The position numbers and the translations under genes are program-made. Below the pieces are notes generated by a model. The model worked only from the letters and a program-made list of their open reading frames with translations, made no database searches and was not told where the DNA came from. A DNA stretch of 64,000 nt from Paenibacillus lautus NBRC 15380 (lineage in GTDB: Bacteria; Bacillota; Bacilli; Paenibacillales; Paenibacillaceae): positions 60,042 to 124,041 of the forward strand of contig NZ_BIMF01000018.1 of assembly GCF_004000945.1 (NCBI RefSeq), given 5' to 3'. The stretch's first letter is position 1, and the number at the start of each line of letters is the position of its first letter. Shown here one piece after another: positions 16,192-24,471 of this stretch.

Positions 16192-17730
16192 ATGCGAAAG
16201 ATTTATGTCTTTGATACAACGCTGAGAGATGGAGAGCAGTCTCCTGGCGTGAATTTGAACACTCGGGAAAAGGTGGAAATCGCCCTTCAACTCGAAAAGT
16301 TGAAAATCGACCGCATGGAAGCAGGGTTTCCAGCGGCGTCACCCGGTGACCTTGCTGCTGTGAACGCAGTGGCACGTGCGGTTAAAGACGTCACGGTCAT
16401 TGGATTGTCTCGTTCCAGAGAGAGTGACATCGATGCGGTTCGCGAAGCGCTTCAGGGAGCACAGGATCCATGCATACACGTGTTCCTGGCGACTTCCCCG
16501 ATTCACCGCAAGTTCAAGCTGCGGATGGAGAAGCAGCAGGTGCTGGAAACGGCGCAGGCCTCGATCCGTTATGCAAAGAAATACTTTTCCAAAGTGGAGT
16601 TTTCCCTGGAGGATGCCGGCCGGACAGAGCTTGATTTCATGGCAGAGGTCGTCGGCATGGCTGTGCGCGAAGGCGCCAATGTCGTGAACATTCCGGATAC
16701 CGTGGGTTACTTGAACCCTTCGGAATACGGGGCCATCTTCAAATACTTGAAGGAAAATGTTCCGGATATCGAGAAGGTGCAGCTGAGTGCGCACTGCCAT
16801 AACGATCTGGGCATGGCGACGGCAAATACCCTTGCTGCCATTCTGAACGGGGCCGATCAGATCGAAGGCACGATCAACGGAATCGGTGAGCGTGCAGGCA
16901 ATACCGCAATCGAGGAAATTGCGATGGCGCTGGAGACGCGTTCCGAATTCTTCGGAGCGAAGACGGGGCTGGTCTTGACCGAAATCGCCCGCACGAGCCG
17001 CCTTGTGAGCAAGCTGACCGGTATGGTTGTGCCTGGTAACAAAGCGATTGTCGGCGCGAACGCATTCGCTCATGAATCCGGCATTCATCAGGACGGCATG
17101 CTGAAAGAGAAGACGACCTACGAAATTATGACGCCGGAGTCCATCGGGCTCAAAGAAAGCAAGCTGGTGTTAGGCAAGCACTCCGGCCGTCATGCTTTCC
17201 GTGAGAAGCTGCTGGATCTGGGTTACGAGCTGAGCGAAGAACAGGTGAATGACGCATTCGCCAAATTCAAGGTGCTGGCTGACAAGAAGAAGGAAGTATC
17301 CGATGAGGATCTGCTGGCTTTGCTGGAAGAGAAACTGATCGATACGCCGGAAGTGTTCAAGCTGGAAACGATCTTTGTTGCTTACGGCAATGAATCAACG
17401 CCGACGGCGCGGGTTCGCATTGCGACCGTGGATCAGACGATTGAGGAAGAGGCTGAGGGCAACGGTTCCGTGGACGCGATCTATAACGCGATCGACAAGG
17501 TGACCGGCGAAGAAGTTACGCTTGCGGATTATTCGATCAAATCGGTTACGCACGGCAAGGATGCTCAAGGCGAAGTGCATGTGGTGCTGTCGCAGAACGA
17601 CGTGGCGGCGCAAGGCCGCGGCTTGAGCACCGACATCCTGGAAGCGAGCGCAAGAGCTTACGTGGATGCGGTTAATGTCCTGATCGAGAAACGCAAAACG
17701 TTTAGCCGGCGCGAGCGCGCTACACTGTAA
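16192..17730 (+). CDS. leuA: 2-isopropylmalate synthase
   Basis: Condenses 2-oxoisovalerate with acetyl-CoA, the committed step to leucine. The 512-residue protein has the HMGL-like TIM barrel with DTTLRDGEQSPG (8-19), the metal site SAHCHNDLGMATAN and GIGERAGN, and a C-terminal LeuA dimerisation/allosteric domain that senses leucine. The start at 16192 has AAGGAGGTG 5 nt upstream; an in-frame start at 16153 begins next to the preceding hairpin and is not used. Last gene of the ilv-leu operon, followed by a terminator. leuC and leuD are not in the window. Confidence 0.96.
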   Translation: MRKIYVFDTTLRDGEQSPGVNLNTREKVEIALQLEKLKIDRMEAGFPAASPGDLAAVNAVARAVKDVTVIGLSRSRESDIDAVREALQGAQDPCIHVFLATSPIHRKFKLRMEKQQVLETAQASIRYAKKYFSKVEFSLEDAGRTELDFMAEVVGMAVREGANVVNIPDTVGYLNPSEYGAIFKYLKENVPDIEKVQLSAHCHNDLGMATANTLAAILNGADQIEGTINGIGERAGNTAIEEIAMALETRSEFFGAKTGLVLTEIARTSRLVSKLTGMVVPGNKAIVGANAFAHESGIHQDGMLKEKTTYEIMTPESIGLKESKLVLGKHSGRHAFREKLLDLGYELSEEQVNDAFAKFKVLADKKKEVSDEDLLALLEEKLIDTPEVFKLETIFVAYGNESTPTARVRIATVDQTIEEEAEGNGSVDAIYNAIDKVTGEEVTLADYSIKSVTHGKDAQGEVHVVLSQNDVAAQGRGLSTDILEASARAYVDAVNVLIEKRKTFSRRERATL

Positions 17731-17791
17731 TCCATACTTGGTGTGATGGGAGCTCTGCTTGCAGCGTGAGCGCTGAAGGAGCATACCATGA

Positions 17792-17830
17792 AAAAGAGGG
17801 GCAGCTATTGAAGCGGCTCCTCTTTTATTT
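17792..17830 (+). terminator. terminator of ilvB-ilvN-ilvC-leuA
   Basis: AAAAGAGGGGCAGC pairs with GCGGCTCCTCTTTT (wobble and one mismatch), then TATTTG. A-run and T-run on both sides make it usable by the convergent AKR gene. Confidence 0.8.
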
Positions 17831-17925
17831 GTTTTATTTATGCTTGGCCAGTCGTGTAATGCTGGTATCAAGACACTTACACCAAGCCTTTAACCATCAT
17901 GGGTGTGGAAGCGAAAAGTCGAATC

Positions 17926-18906
17926 TTACCAGGCATAGGCCTGTGGAGCGGCGCCGCCCGGACCCGGGAATATTTCATCCAGACGTTTCATCACGGATTC
18001 ATCAAGTTCGATCTCAAGCGAGCCCAGGGAGCTTTCGAATTGCTCCAGCGTGCGCGGTCCGATAATCGGTCCCGTAACGGCCGGGTTCTTAAGCACCCAG
18101 GCAAGGGCGACGTTATCCTGCGGTTCGCCGAGCTCTTGGCAGAGTGCGGCGAACTGTTCCAACTGCGAGCGGTGTTTCTCCACGCGCTCCGCGTTGCCTC
18201 CGCTGCGCGAGCCCTCGATTTTTTTAAGCGCATTGCGTCCCAGCAGTCCCCCGTCCAGCGGGCTCCATGGAATAACGCCGAGTCCGAGCTGCTGCGAAGC
18301 GGGAAGCACTTCGAGTTCCGGCAATCGGCAGGTCAGGCTGTATTTATGCTGCTCGGAAACGAGGCCCAGGAAGTGACGGCTTTGGGCCGCGGCTTGCGCA
18401 ACCGCAATCTGCCAGCCCGCAAAGTTGCTGGACCCGACATATCCGATTTTTCCTTGATGAACCGCAACCTCAAAAGCTCCCCACAGCTCGTCCCATGAAA
18501 CGGAAGGATCCACGTGATGCATTTGGTACAGCTCGATATGATCCGTTTGCAGACGCTTGAGCGATGCTTCGAGATGACGACGAAGTTTATAGCTTGATAG
18601 TCCGGCTTCATTGTTGGGGCCATCCAGAGGATCACTCATGGAGCCGTAGAATTTGGTTGCCAAAACGACTTTTTCACGGCGGCCTCCGCCTTGATTAAAC
18701 CAACGTCCGATAATGGTTTCGGTCAGTCCGGAGTTCTCGCCCCAGCCGTAGACGTTCGCCGTATCGAAGAAATTGACGCCGGCGTCAAGCGCAGCATCCA
18801 TAATGCGGAAGGCTTCTTTCTCATCCGTGGCAGGACCGAAATTCATCGTCCCCAGACACAGGCGACTTACTTTCATACCGGATTTACCTAGAGCAGTGTA
18901 CTTCAT
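17926..18906 (-). CDS. aldo/keto reductase
   Basis: A 326-residue NAD(P)H-dependent oxidoreductase of the AKR superfamily, (alpha/beta)8 barrel. The catalytic tetrad is visible: Asp in NFFDTANVYGWGENS (~44-58) with its Tyr, Lys in LATKFYG and His in LYQMHHVDPS. The C-terminal cofactor-binding segment (VTGPIIGPRTLEQFESSLG) is intact. The group is close to YhdN/Tas-like general stress AKRs; the substrate is not predictable. The gene stands alone and converges with leuA. AAGGAGTG precedes the ATG. Confidence 0.9.
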   Translation of the reverse strand: MKYTALGKSGMKVSRLCLGTMNFGPATDEKEAFRIMDAALDAGVNFFDTANVYGWGENSGLTETIIGRWFNQGGGRREKVVLATKFYGSMSDPLDGPNNEAGLSSYKLRRHLEASLKRLQTDHIELYQMHHVDPSVSWDELWGAFEVAVHQGKIGYVGSSNFAGWQIAVAQAAAQSRHFLGLVSEQHKYSLTCRLPELEVLPASQQLGLGVIPWSPLDGGLLGRNALKKIEGSRSGGNAERVEKHRSQLEQFAALCQELGEPQDNVALAWVLKNPAVTGPIIGPRTLEQFESSLGSLEIELDESVMKRLDEIFPGPGGAAPQAYAW

Positions 18907-19042
18907 AATCGATGATCACTCCTTGGTCGTTTAAGGTATAAGACAAATTCACCCCTATTGTAGCGTATTGGCAGAAAAATGTAACTAACGGCGTTCGGAA
19001 ACGTTAATATGGATAGTGACTGATTTTACGAGGAGGGGTAGG

Positions 19043-19813
19043 ATGAATCGACTAGTTCCTTTCAGGAAACTTTCATTGCTTGTTGTGCTAACCTCGGCGT
19101 TGATAATCACCGCCTGCAACCAAACAGAGCCAAAGACTACTGTCGATACTGATTTCAAGGAATCCATGTCTGATCTGACCAGTTTTCAATCCATTTCGCT
19201 AACGGAAATTAACAAACAAATCATTAGGGAAGCCTTTGATTCGATGAAAGTGCTTCAAGACAAACTCCAAAATCATCCCAGCCCAACTTGGGTTGTAGAT
19301 AAAGAAGATGTGAAGATATCGCTGAGCGAATTTGTTCTAGCCAGGAAAAACAGAGATTTGATATATGCCCTAAACCAAGTGCAAGAGATTCCTTCCGATG
19401 CCGTATTGCTGCAAGAAATGGTCATCACGCAGTTAACGGCGAATTACGCCAAACAGTCAGGCACAGTTGTATCCCCCGAAGAAGTCAGAGAGGCCATCGA
19501 TTTTCAGAAAGCAGCGCTGAATGAAGCTGATCCGAATGACGAAAACCACCGGTTAATTCTTTACATCATGGAGAACCGCATTCGTATTTCGGATAAGACG
19601 GAGGAAGAGTTTTGGAGCAGTGATGAGGTATATCAGGGCTACGAAACCTCGCTGTACAAAAGCAAATTAATCGAAAGCATCCTGTCCGATGAGAGCATGA
19701 AGGGGATGGACAGTTATTACGAGCTTCAGGAAAAGCTGTTTAACGATTTCCAGAAGACGCATCCGATTCAGGTACCGGACCTTGACGAGTTGTCCAAAAA
19801 AGCCAATTTGTAA
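19043..19813 (+). CDS. lipoprotein of unknown function, SurA-N-like helical protein
   Basis: A 256-residue lipoprotein: basic start (MNRLVPFRK), hydrophobic core and a lipobox ITAC with lipidated Cys25. The mature part is hydrophilic and mostly helical. The stretch KISLSEFVLARKNRDLIYAL followed by helices and SPEEVREAIDFQKAAL resembles the SurA/PrsA-type N-terminal chaperone region, but no parvulin PPIase domain is seen. That makes a stand-alone chaperone-like lipoprotein possible, as an inference. The start at 19043 follows GAGGAGGGG; an in-frame start at 19016 would spoil the signal peptide. Anchored to the outer face of the membrane. Confidence 0.8.
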   Translation: MNRLVPFRKLSLLVVLTSALIITACNQTEPKTTVDTDFKESMSDLTSFQSISLTEINKQIIREAFDSMKVLQDKLQNHPSPTWVVDKEDVKISLSEFVLARKNRDLIYALNQVQEIPSDAVLLQEMVITQLTANYAKQSGTVVSPEEVREAIDFQKAALNEADPNDENHRLILYIMENRIRISDKTEEEFWSSDEVYQGYETSLYKSKLIESILSDESMKGMDSYYELQEKLFNDFQKTHPIQVPDLDELSKKANL

Positions 19814-20019
19814 TTTCCCTGCTCCTCCATCCAGGAGTTCGTCGGATGAAAGAGCAGAAGCGGTGAGATAGGTGGAAGTTGGAACATTGCAGGAACGCGC
19901 AAACAGGAGGAGCTAGGAGCAAGGAGCAGAATCAAGCAGCAGAATCAAGTAGCAAGAGCAATTACAAGAACAATAAGCAAGACCAGGAGTAACCGAGCTC
20001 CCAACAAGATGTTACCTTG

Positions 20020-20055
20020 AAGAGCCGTCCCATGCTTATGCATAGGGCGGCTCTT
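20020..20055 (+). terminator. strong hairpin downstream of the lipoprotein gene
   Basis: AAGAGCCGTCCCATGC (20020-20035) and GCATAGGGCGGCTCTT (20040-20055) pair almost fully over 16 bp with a TTAT loop. It lacks a long T-run, so terminator strength is uncertain. Bases 19814-20019 are purine-rich with AGCA/GAGCA repeats and hold no gene. Confidence 0.55.
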
Positions 20056-20077
20056 CAAACTCCCACCACCCTTGTGG

Positions 20078-20315
20078 TCAGGGAGATTCGCTCTTCTCCG
20101 TTGAGCCTGCTAATCCGTTCGGCTTCGAAGCAGCGGAGAGGACGAATCGATTCCGGAAAAGCGAAGCGGTCGCCTTTGGAGCCGAATTTCAACCCCTGAA
20201 ATACAATTCAGAAATTCGGCGACAACAGCGATTGGAGGAACGATACGTACTCGGAGCCTCCCACATTAACTCTTCGAAGCTTCTGCACGACTCTTCGACG
20301 CTGCCATCTCCCTGA
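20078..20315. repeat. folded intergenic element with terminal and internal inverted repeats
   Basis: TCAGGGAGAT (20078-20087) is perfectly complementary to ATCTCCCTGA (20306-20315), enclosing ~240 bp. Inside are GCTTCGAAGC within TCCG/CGGA arms (about 20116-20136), the palindrome GAATCGATTC, and GCCGAATTTC (20181-20190) with GAAATTCGGC (20211-20220). No open frame here has a ribosome site or coding character. It may be a dispersed intergenic repeat or a structured RNA. The remainder of the gap to 20454 is the leuB upstream region. Confidence 0.55.
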
Positions 20316-20454
20316 TCACATTCCCCCTACTTATAGGCAAAACGAATTAAGTTCATAGTTTCTATATCTTGGTCAATCGAGGGGGAAGTATGTTACAACA
20401 GTAACTAGATGATTAAATACGACCAGTGTATATATAAATAAGGAGTGACGAAGA

Positions 20455-21531
20455 ATGGCAGAAACGAAAAAAATCGCGGTAATTGCCGGAGACGGCATCG
20501 GTCCTGAAGTAGTGGCCGAAGCGGAGAAGATCATGAAACGTACCGAAGAGGTGTTCGGATATTCATTTACGACGGAACATGCGCTGTTTGGCGGCATTGC
20601 CATTGACGAGAAAGGGACGCCGCTGCCAGAAGAAACGTTGAATGTATGTAAAAGTGCCGATGCTGTATTGCTTGGAGCGGTGGGCGGACCGAAATGGGAC
20701 AACAATTCGAAGGAGCTTCGCCCGGAAACGGGATTGCTTGGCATCCGTAAAGAGCTTGGCCTGTTCTCCAACCTGCGTCCGGCTGTCATTTTCGATTGCT
20801 TGAAAGATGCGTCCACATTGAAGCCTGAAGTTCTGGAAGGTACTGACCTGATGGTCGTTCGTGAGCTGACAGGAGGAATATACTTCGGCGAGAAGTTCAG
20901 ACGTGAAGGCGCTGGTGGAGAAGAGGCGGTAGATACCTGCGTATACAACACGGCGGAGGTAGAGCGCATCGTCCATCAAGCCTTCGAGATTGCACAGAAG
21001 CGCCGGAAGAAGTTGGCTTCCGTCGATAAAGCGAACGTGCTGGAAACGTCCCGCTTGTGGCGCGAAACGGTAAACCGCATCGCTCCTGAATATCCGGACG
21101 TGGAACTGGAGCATGTGCTGGTAGACAATTGCGCGATGCAGCTTCTGCGCCGTCCGTCCAGCTTTGACGTGATCGTAACCGAGAACATGTTCGGCGACAT
21201 TCTAAGCGATGAAGCAGCCATGCTGACAGGTTCCATCGGGATGCTGGCATCCGCATCCATGGGCGAAGGAGCTTTCGGTCTGTATGAGCCGGTACATGGT
21301 TCGGCACCGGACATTGCCGGCCAAGGCTTGGCGAATCCAATCGCAACGATTCTTTCCGTGGCGCTGATGTACCGCCTCACGTTTGGCTACGAGGATGCGG
21401 CAGACGCAATTGAACGCGCAGTTGCCGAGGTGCTTGATGCCGGACACCGGACAGCAGACATTGCCGTGGATAAGAGCAAAGCGCTCAGCACGACGGAGAT
21501 GGGCGATTTGATCGCCGCGGCTATCCGTTAA
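20455..21531 (+). CDS. leuB: 3-isopropylmalate dehydrogenase
   Basis: Oxidatively decarboxylates 3-isopropylmalate with NAD+ in leucine synthesis. The 358-residue protein shows the isocitrate/isopropylmalate dehydrogenase fold: AVIAGDGIGPEVVAEA (~8-23), LGAVGGPKW, the substrate region LRPETGLLGIRKELGLFSNLRP, ELTGGIYFG, the metal site Asp block ENMFGDILSDEAAM and the cofactor loop EPVHGSAPDIAGQG. It is separated from leuA by ~2.7 kb and by its own intergenic region, so it is a separate transcription unit here. AAGGAGTG precedes the ATG. Confidence 0.97.
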   Translation: MAETKKIAVIAGDGIGPEVVAEAEKIMKRTEEVFGYSFTTEHALFGGIAIDEKGTPLPEETLNVCKSADAVLLGAVGGPKWDNNSKELRPETGLLGIRKELGLFSNLRPAVIFDCLKDASTLKPEVLEGTDLMVVRELTGGIYFGEKFRREGAGGEEAVDTCVYNTAEVERIVHQAFEIAQKRRKKLASVDKANVLETSRLWRETVNRIAPEYPDVELEHVLVDNCAMQLLRRPSSFDVIVTENMFGDILSDEAAMLTGSIGMLASASMGEGAFGLYEPVHGSAPDIAGQGLANPIATILSVALMYRLTFGYEDAADAIERAVAEVLDAGHRTADIAVDKSKALSTTEMGDLIAAAIR

Positions 21532-21564
21532 TAAAGGAAGCGATCGTTCAAAGAAACTCCTTAT

Positions 21565-21579
21565 TTATAATAATTATAA
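21565..21579 (+). promoter_or_regulatory. PerR box
   Basis: TTATAATAATTATAA matches the 15-bp PerR operator consensus TTATAATNATTATAA at every defined position. It is ~20 bp upstream of a promoter serving the peroxiredoxin gene. Confidence 0.85.
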
Positions 21580-21598
21580 TAAAGTAACGTCTACAATC

Positions 21599-21627
21599 TT
21601 GACTTTGATTAGCCTCAATGATAACAT
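21599..21627 (+). promoter_or_regulatory. sigma-A promoter for the peroxiredoxin gene
   Basis: TTGACT (21599-21604), 17-nt spacer, TAACAT (21622-21627). Confidence 0.55.
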
Positions 21628-21660
21628 TTCTATTAAATGTTCATAGGAACATAGCATGTA

Positions 21661-21678
21661 GAAAATACACGTATTTTC
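21661..21678 (+). promoter_or_regulatory. inverted repeat in the peroxiredoxin 5' UTR
   Basis: GAAAATAC-AC-GTATTTTC, perfect 8-bp arms, 28 bp before the start codon. Possible second operator or mRNA hairpin; no regulator can be named. Confidence 0.4.
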
Positions 21679-21705
21679 TTACATATGTTAAGGAGGAATT
21701 CAATC

Positions 21706-22245
21706 ATGGCAGAACGTTTGGTTGGTAAAGCGGCTCCTGATTTCACAATGGAAACTGTATCAGGAGACGGTAAAGATTTTGGTAAAGTAAGCCTGTCCGA
21801 CTACCGCGGCAAATGGCTCGTATTCTTCTTCTATCCGCTTGATTTCACTTTTGTATGTCCAACTGAAATCACGGCTCTCAGCGATGCTTACGATCAATTC
21901 AAAGCATTGGATACTGAAATTCTGGGTGTAAGTGTTGACTCTATCCACAGCCACAAAGCTTGGATCAACACAGCTAAAGAAGCTAATGGTCTGGGAGCAT
22001 TGAACTTCCCGCTGGCTTCCGACATCACCAAAAATGTAGCAAGAGACTACGGTGTTCTGATCGAAGAAGAAGGCGTTGCTCTGCGCGGCTTGTACATCAT
22101 CGATCCAGAAGGCGAATTGAAATATCAAGTGGTTAACCATAACGACGTAGGCCGCAGTGTAGAAGAAACGCTTCGCGTTCTTCAAGCACTTCAATCCGGC
22201 GGATTGTGCGCTATGAACTGGAAACCAGGCGACAGCAACCTGTAA
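21706..22245 (+). CDS. 2-Cys peroxiredoxin (AhpC/TSA family)
   Basis: Thiol peroxidase that reduces H2O2, organic peroxides or peroxynitrite with electrons from thioredoxin or an AhpF-like reductase. The 179-residue protein has the peroxidatic Cys51 in LDFTFVCPTE and a C-terminal resolving Cys168 in GGLCAMNWKPGD, so it is a typical 2-Cys enzyme resembling YkuU/AhpC. TAAGGAGGA precedes ATG 21706; an in-frame start at 21685 overlaps the upstream inverted repeat. The perfect PerR box upstream predicts peroxide induction. No ahpF gene is nearby. Confidence 0.94.
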   Translation: MAERLVGKAAPDFTMETVSGDGKDFGKVSLSDYRGKWLVFFFYPLDFTFVCPTEITALSDAYDQFKALDTEILGVSVDSIHSHKAWINTAKEANGLGALNFPLASDITKNVARDYGVLIEEEGVALRGLYIIDPEGELKYQVVNHNDVGRSVEETLRVLQALQSGGLCAMNWKPGDSNL

Positions 22246-22268
22246 TTCCATTTCGTTAAAGTGAAGGC

Positions 22269-22312
22269 AACCCTCATTATCTGACATTATGTGCAGGTAA
22301 TGGGGGTTTTTT
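22269..22312 (+). terminator. terminator of the peroxiredoxin gene
   Basis: AACCCTCATTATCTG pairs with CAGGTAATGGGGGTT and is followed by TTTT. Confidence 0.85.
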
Positions 22313-22530
22313 CACCTCTGATTTTATTGGATGAAATAGGGGAAGACTCTTGTTTAGAGAACCGCATTCTGCGTTGATATATAATTAAATATATAGGCTT
22401 ACTGACTTATGTTTAGGGAATCGTGCTTTAAAATTTTAATCGAGGTTTTTTTCATGAAGGAATTAGCGGGACTGAAAGCGAATACAATATTTTGAAACGG
22501 TAGAGAATCCACAAAAGGAGGGTGAACGAT

Positions 22531-22938
22531 ATGAGTTTTTGCTGTGGGGCTAGTATGATGGGTACAAAGGGTACACTGAAGCATTATCGCACTCAAGTAC
22601 ATAATGTTCCCCTGCTGTCTTGTCCGGTCTGCCATCGCGTCGAGGTACATCATCGGGTTGAGAATGAGTATGAAATATTAGCTGAATATGCCCATGGTGA
22701 CGGAGCATCCCAGGTGGATTTTCAGGATTATGTGATGGAAGATGAGGATGCGATTTTTGAGAATGTTGTCAACCGGGAGTCGGAGGATCCGCTAACGGTG
22801 GTGCAGAGTCAGATTGATATGTCGTTAGATCTCCTGGTGGTTGCCAAATGGATGGAGGATGAGAAGTGGCAGGGCGAACTGAAAAGACGGCTTGCCGTGA
22901 TGAGTCAGCGCAGGCTCCGGCTCCAGAAGCAACCTTAA
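22531..22938 (+). CDS. hypothetical protein with CxxC pair (135 aa)
   Basis: A 135-residue cytoplasmic protein. The N-terminus has CCGA and then LLSCPVCHRVEVHHRVENEYE, a CxxC plus His pattern suggesting a small metal-binding (zinc) site. The C-terminal half is acidic then basic and probably helical. I do not recognise the family. The start at 22531 is 8 nt from AAAGGAGGG; an in-frame GTG at 22522 overlaps that site. It has its own terminator and is monocistronic, downstream of the peroxiredoxin and upstream of a sensor kinase. Confidence 0.75.
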   Translation: MSFCCGASMMGTKGTLKHYRTQVHNVPLLSCPVCHRVEVHHRVENEYEILAEYAHGDGASQVDFQDYVMEDEDAIFENVVNRESEDPLTVVQSQIDMSLDLLVVAKWMEDEKWQGELKRRLAVMSQRRLRLQKQP

Positions 22939-22952
22939 TGCAGGAATTAATA

Positions 22953-22980
22953 AAGCCTCGTGAATACCCGGGGCTTTTTT
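22953..22980 (+). terminator. intrinsic terminator
   Basis: AAGCCTCG / CCGGGGCTT arms with a short loop, followed by TTTTTT. Confidence 0.75.
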
Positions 22981-23105
22981 AATGTTTCAAATCAAACACA
23001 AGGGGGTAATGTTTATATTAGTTGTTTGAAAATAGGTGTTATATACAATACATAAACAAAAATACATAAGAGCGAGGAATGGTATTTTTATGCAATTTTC
23101 CATTT

Positions 23106-23112
23106 TTCGACA
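23106..23112 (-). promoter_or_regulatory. candidate Spo0A box
   Basis: The minus strand reads TGTCGAA followed by AAA, an exact core 0A box, ~150 bp upstream of the kinase gene. A 7-bp match can occur by chance. The rest of 22981-23262 shows no gene. Confidence 0.35.
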
Positions 23113-23262
23113 GGATTTCTGATTGACGTTTCTTTGTCTCGATGACTATCATGGAAGGAAGCAGATTCGGGCTGCTTCTGATTCAAAGGCGGACAAGCTG
23201 ATTTTTGCAAGTTTTTTTGTCGGTTTGGTGAGTTCAACTTTTCAAGAAAAGGGGGAGCCATC

Positions 23263-24387
23263 TTGTTGAGTCAAATCCGTGAATCTGAGCTGCAGGCAAT
23301 TCGTTCTTTTCATTCCAGCCAGCTTATTAGGAACAAGTATGAGAACATACTGGAGAATCTCGACAGCGGGATCATCCTCTTTGATAGTGACGGTGTGTTG
23401 GCATTTGTTAATGTACAGATGGCAAAATTACTAGGTGTATCCCGTAAATCGCTGACTGGCTGTACGCTGACCCAACTGTTGCGTCATCCCCAGCTATCCA
23501 AATTTAAGAAGAGGAAAATACTTCGCATTTTTCGGGAAACGGTATTCCATCGCAAGAGATTTCATGAATTGGTTGATGAATATGGCAGATCGTGGCTGAT
23601 CACGATGACTTATGGGGACCAGATGGAAGGCGATTTTCTGATCAGCGTGAAGGATGTATCCGACTTCAAACGAATTGAGCAAACCGCTTATCAGAACGAT
23701 AAGCTGGCCATGCTGGGAAAGATCTCGGCCTCCATTGCCCATGAGATACGCAACCCGCTCACCTCCATCCGTGGCTTCATCCAACTGCTTCGTCCGCATC
23801 TCGTAAGTTTAGGTAAGGACGAGTATGCCAGAATTATACTTACGGAGATCGATCGTGCGAATGATATTATATATGAATTTCTAAATTCCTCCAAACCCTC
23901 GGCTCCAGAAACCAAGATTGTGTCCGTATCCTCCTTATTGAAGGAAGTCGTTCTGCTAACTGAAAGTGAAGCCTTAATGAAGGGATGCCAGATTAATCTG
24001 CATACCGATAAGACCCCACCTGCCTTTATATCCGTGGATGTGAAGCAGATCAAACAGGTGATTCTGAATATTATTAAAAATGCCCTGGATGCGATTAATG
24101 AGCATCATGATGAGAACATCACCGGAGTGATTGATATTTCCGCCCGCGATACGGGAAAACATATCAACATCTGCATTTCGGATAACGGCGGCGGCATGGA
24201 TCAGAATACACTGAACCATCTGTTCAATCCGTTCTTCACGACCAAGGAGAGTGGAACGGGGCTTGGATTATCCGTGAGTTACAGTATTATCCGGAACCAT
24301 GGCGGCTCGATTGCCGTGGATAGCCAGATAGGTGCCGGGACGGAGTTTGTGATTACATTTCCCAAGTTGGACGTTTCGGAAGTCTAA
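23263..24387 (+). CDS. soluble PAS-domain sensor histidine kinase
   Basis: A 374-residue kinase: PAS domain (~25-135, NILENLDSGIILFDSDG), HisKA dimerisation domain with the phospho-acceptor His in SASIAHEIRNPLTSIRGF (~160), then HATPase with the N-box (IKNALDAI), G1 (DNGGGMD), F-box (FFTTKES) and G2 (GTGLGLSV). No membrane segment is present, so the signal is probably intracellular. No response-regulator gene is adjacent, making it an orphan kinase like the Bacillus KinA/KinE-type phosphorelay kinases; that role is inferred and gains slight support from a 0A box upstream. The start is a TTG behind AAGGGGGAG. Confidence 0.88.
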   Translation: MLSQIRESELQAIRSFHSSQLIRNKYENILENLDSGIILFDSDGVLAFVNVQMAKLLGVSRKSLTGCTLTQLLRHPQLSKFKKRKILRIFRETVFHRKRFHELVDEYGRSWLITMTYGDQMEGDFLISVKDVSDFKRIEQTAYQNDKLAMLGKISASIAHEIRNPLTSIRGFIQLLRPHLVSLGKDEYARIILTEIDRANDIIYEFLNSSKPSAPETKIVSVSSLLKEVVLLTESEALMKGCQINLHTDKTPPAFISVDVKQIKQVILNIIKNALDAINEHHDENITGVIDISARDTGKHINICISDNGGGMDQNTLNHLFNPFFTTKESGTGLGLSVSYSIIRNHGGSIAVDSQIGAGTEFVITFPKLDVSEV

Positions 24388-24471
24388 GATTGTACGATAC
24401 GTGCCTGAAATGAATACGAGAGCAGCTGTTCCGATGGAATGGCTTTTTCTTTTTTAGGAGGAGAAGAACGC

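Noticed and set aside
20017..20199. 60-codon frame in the gap before leuB
   Set aside because: It spans a hairpin and the structured element, lacks a ribosome site and resembles no protein.
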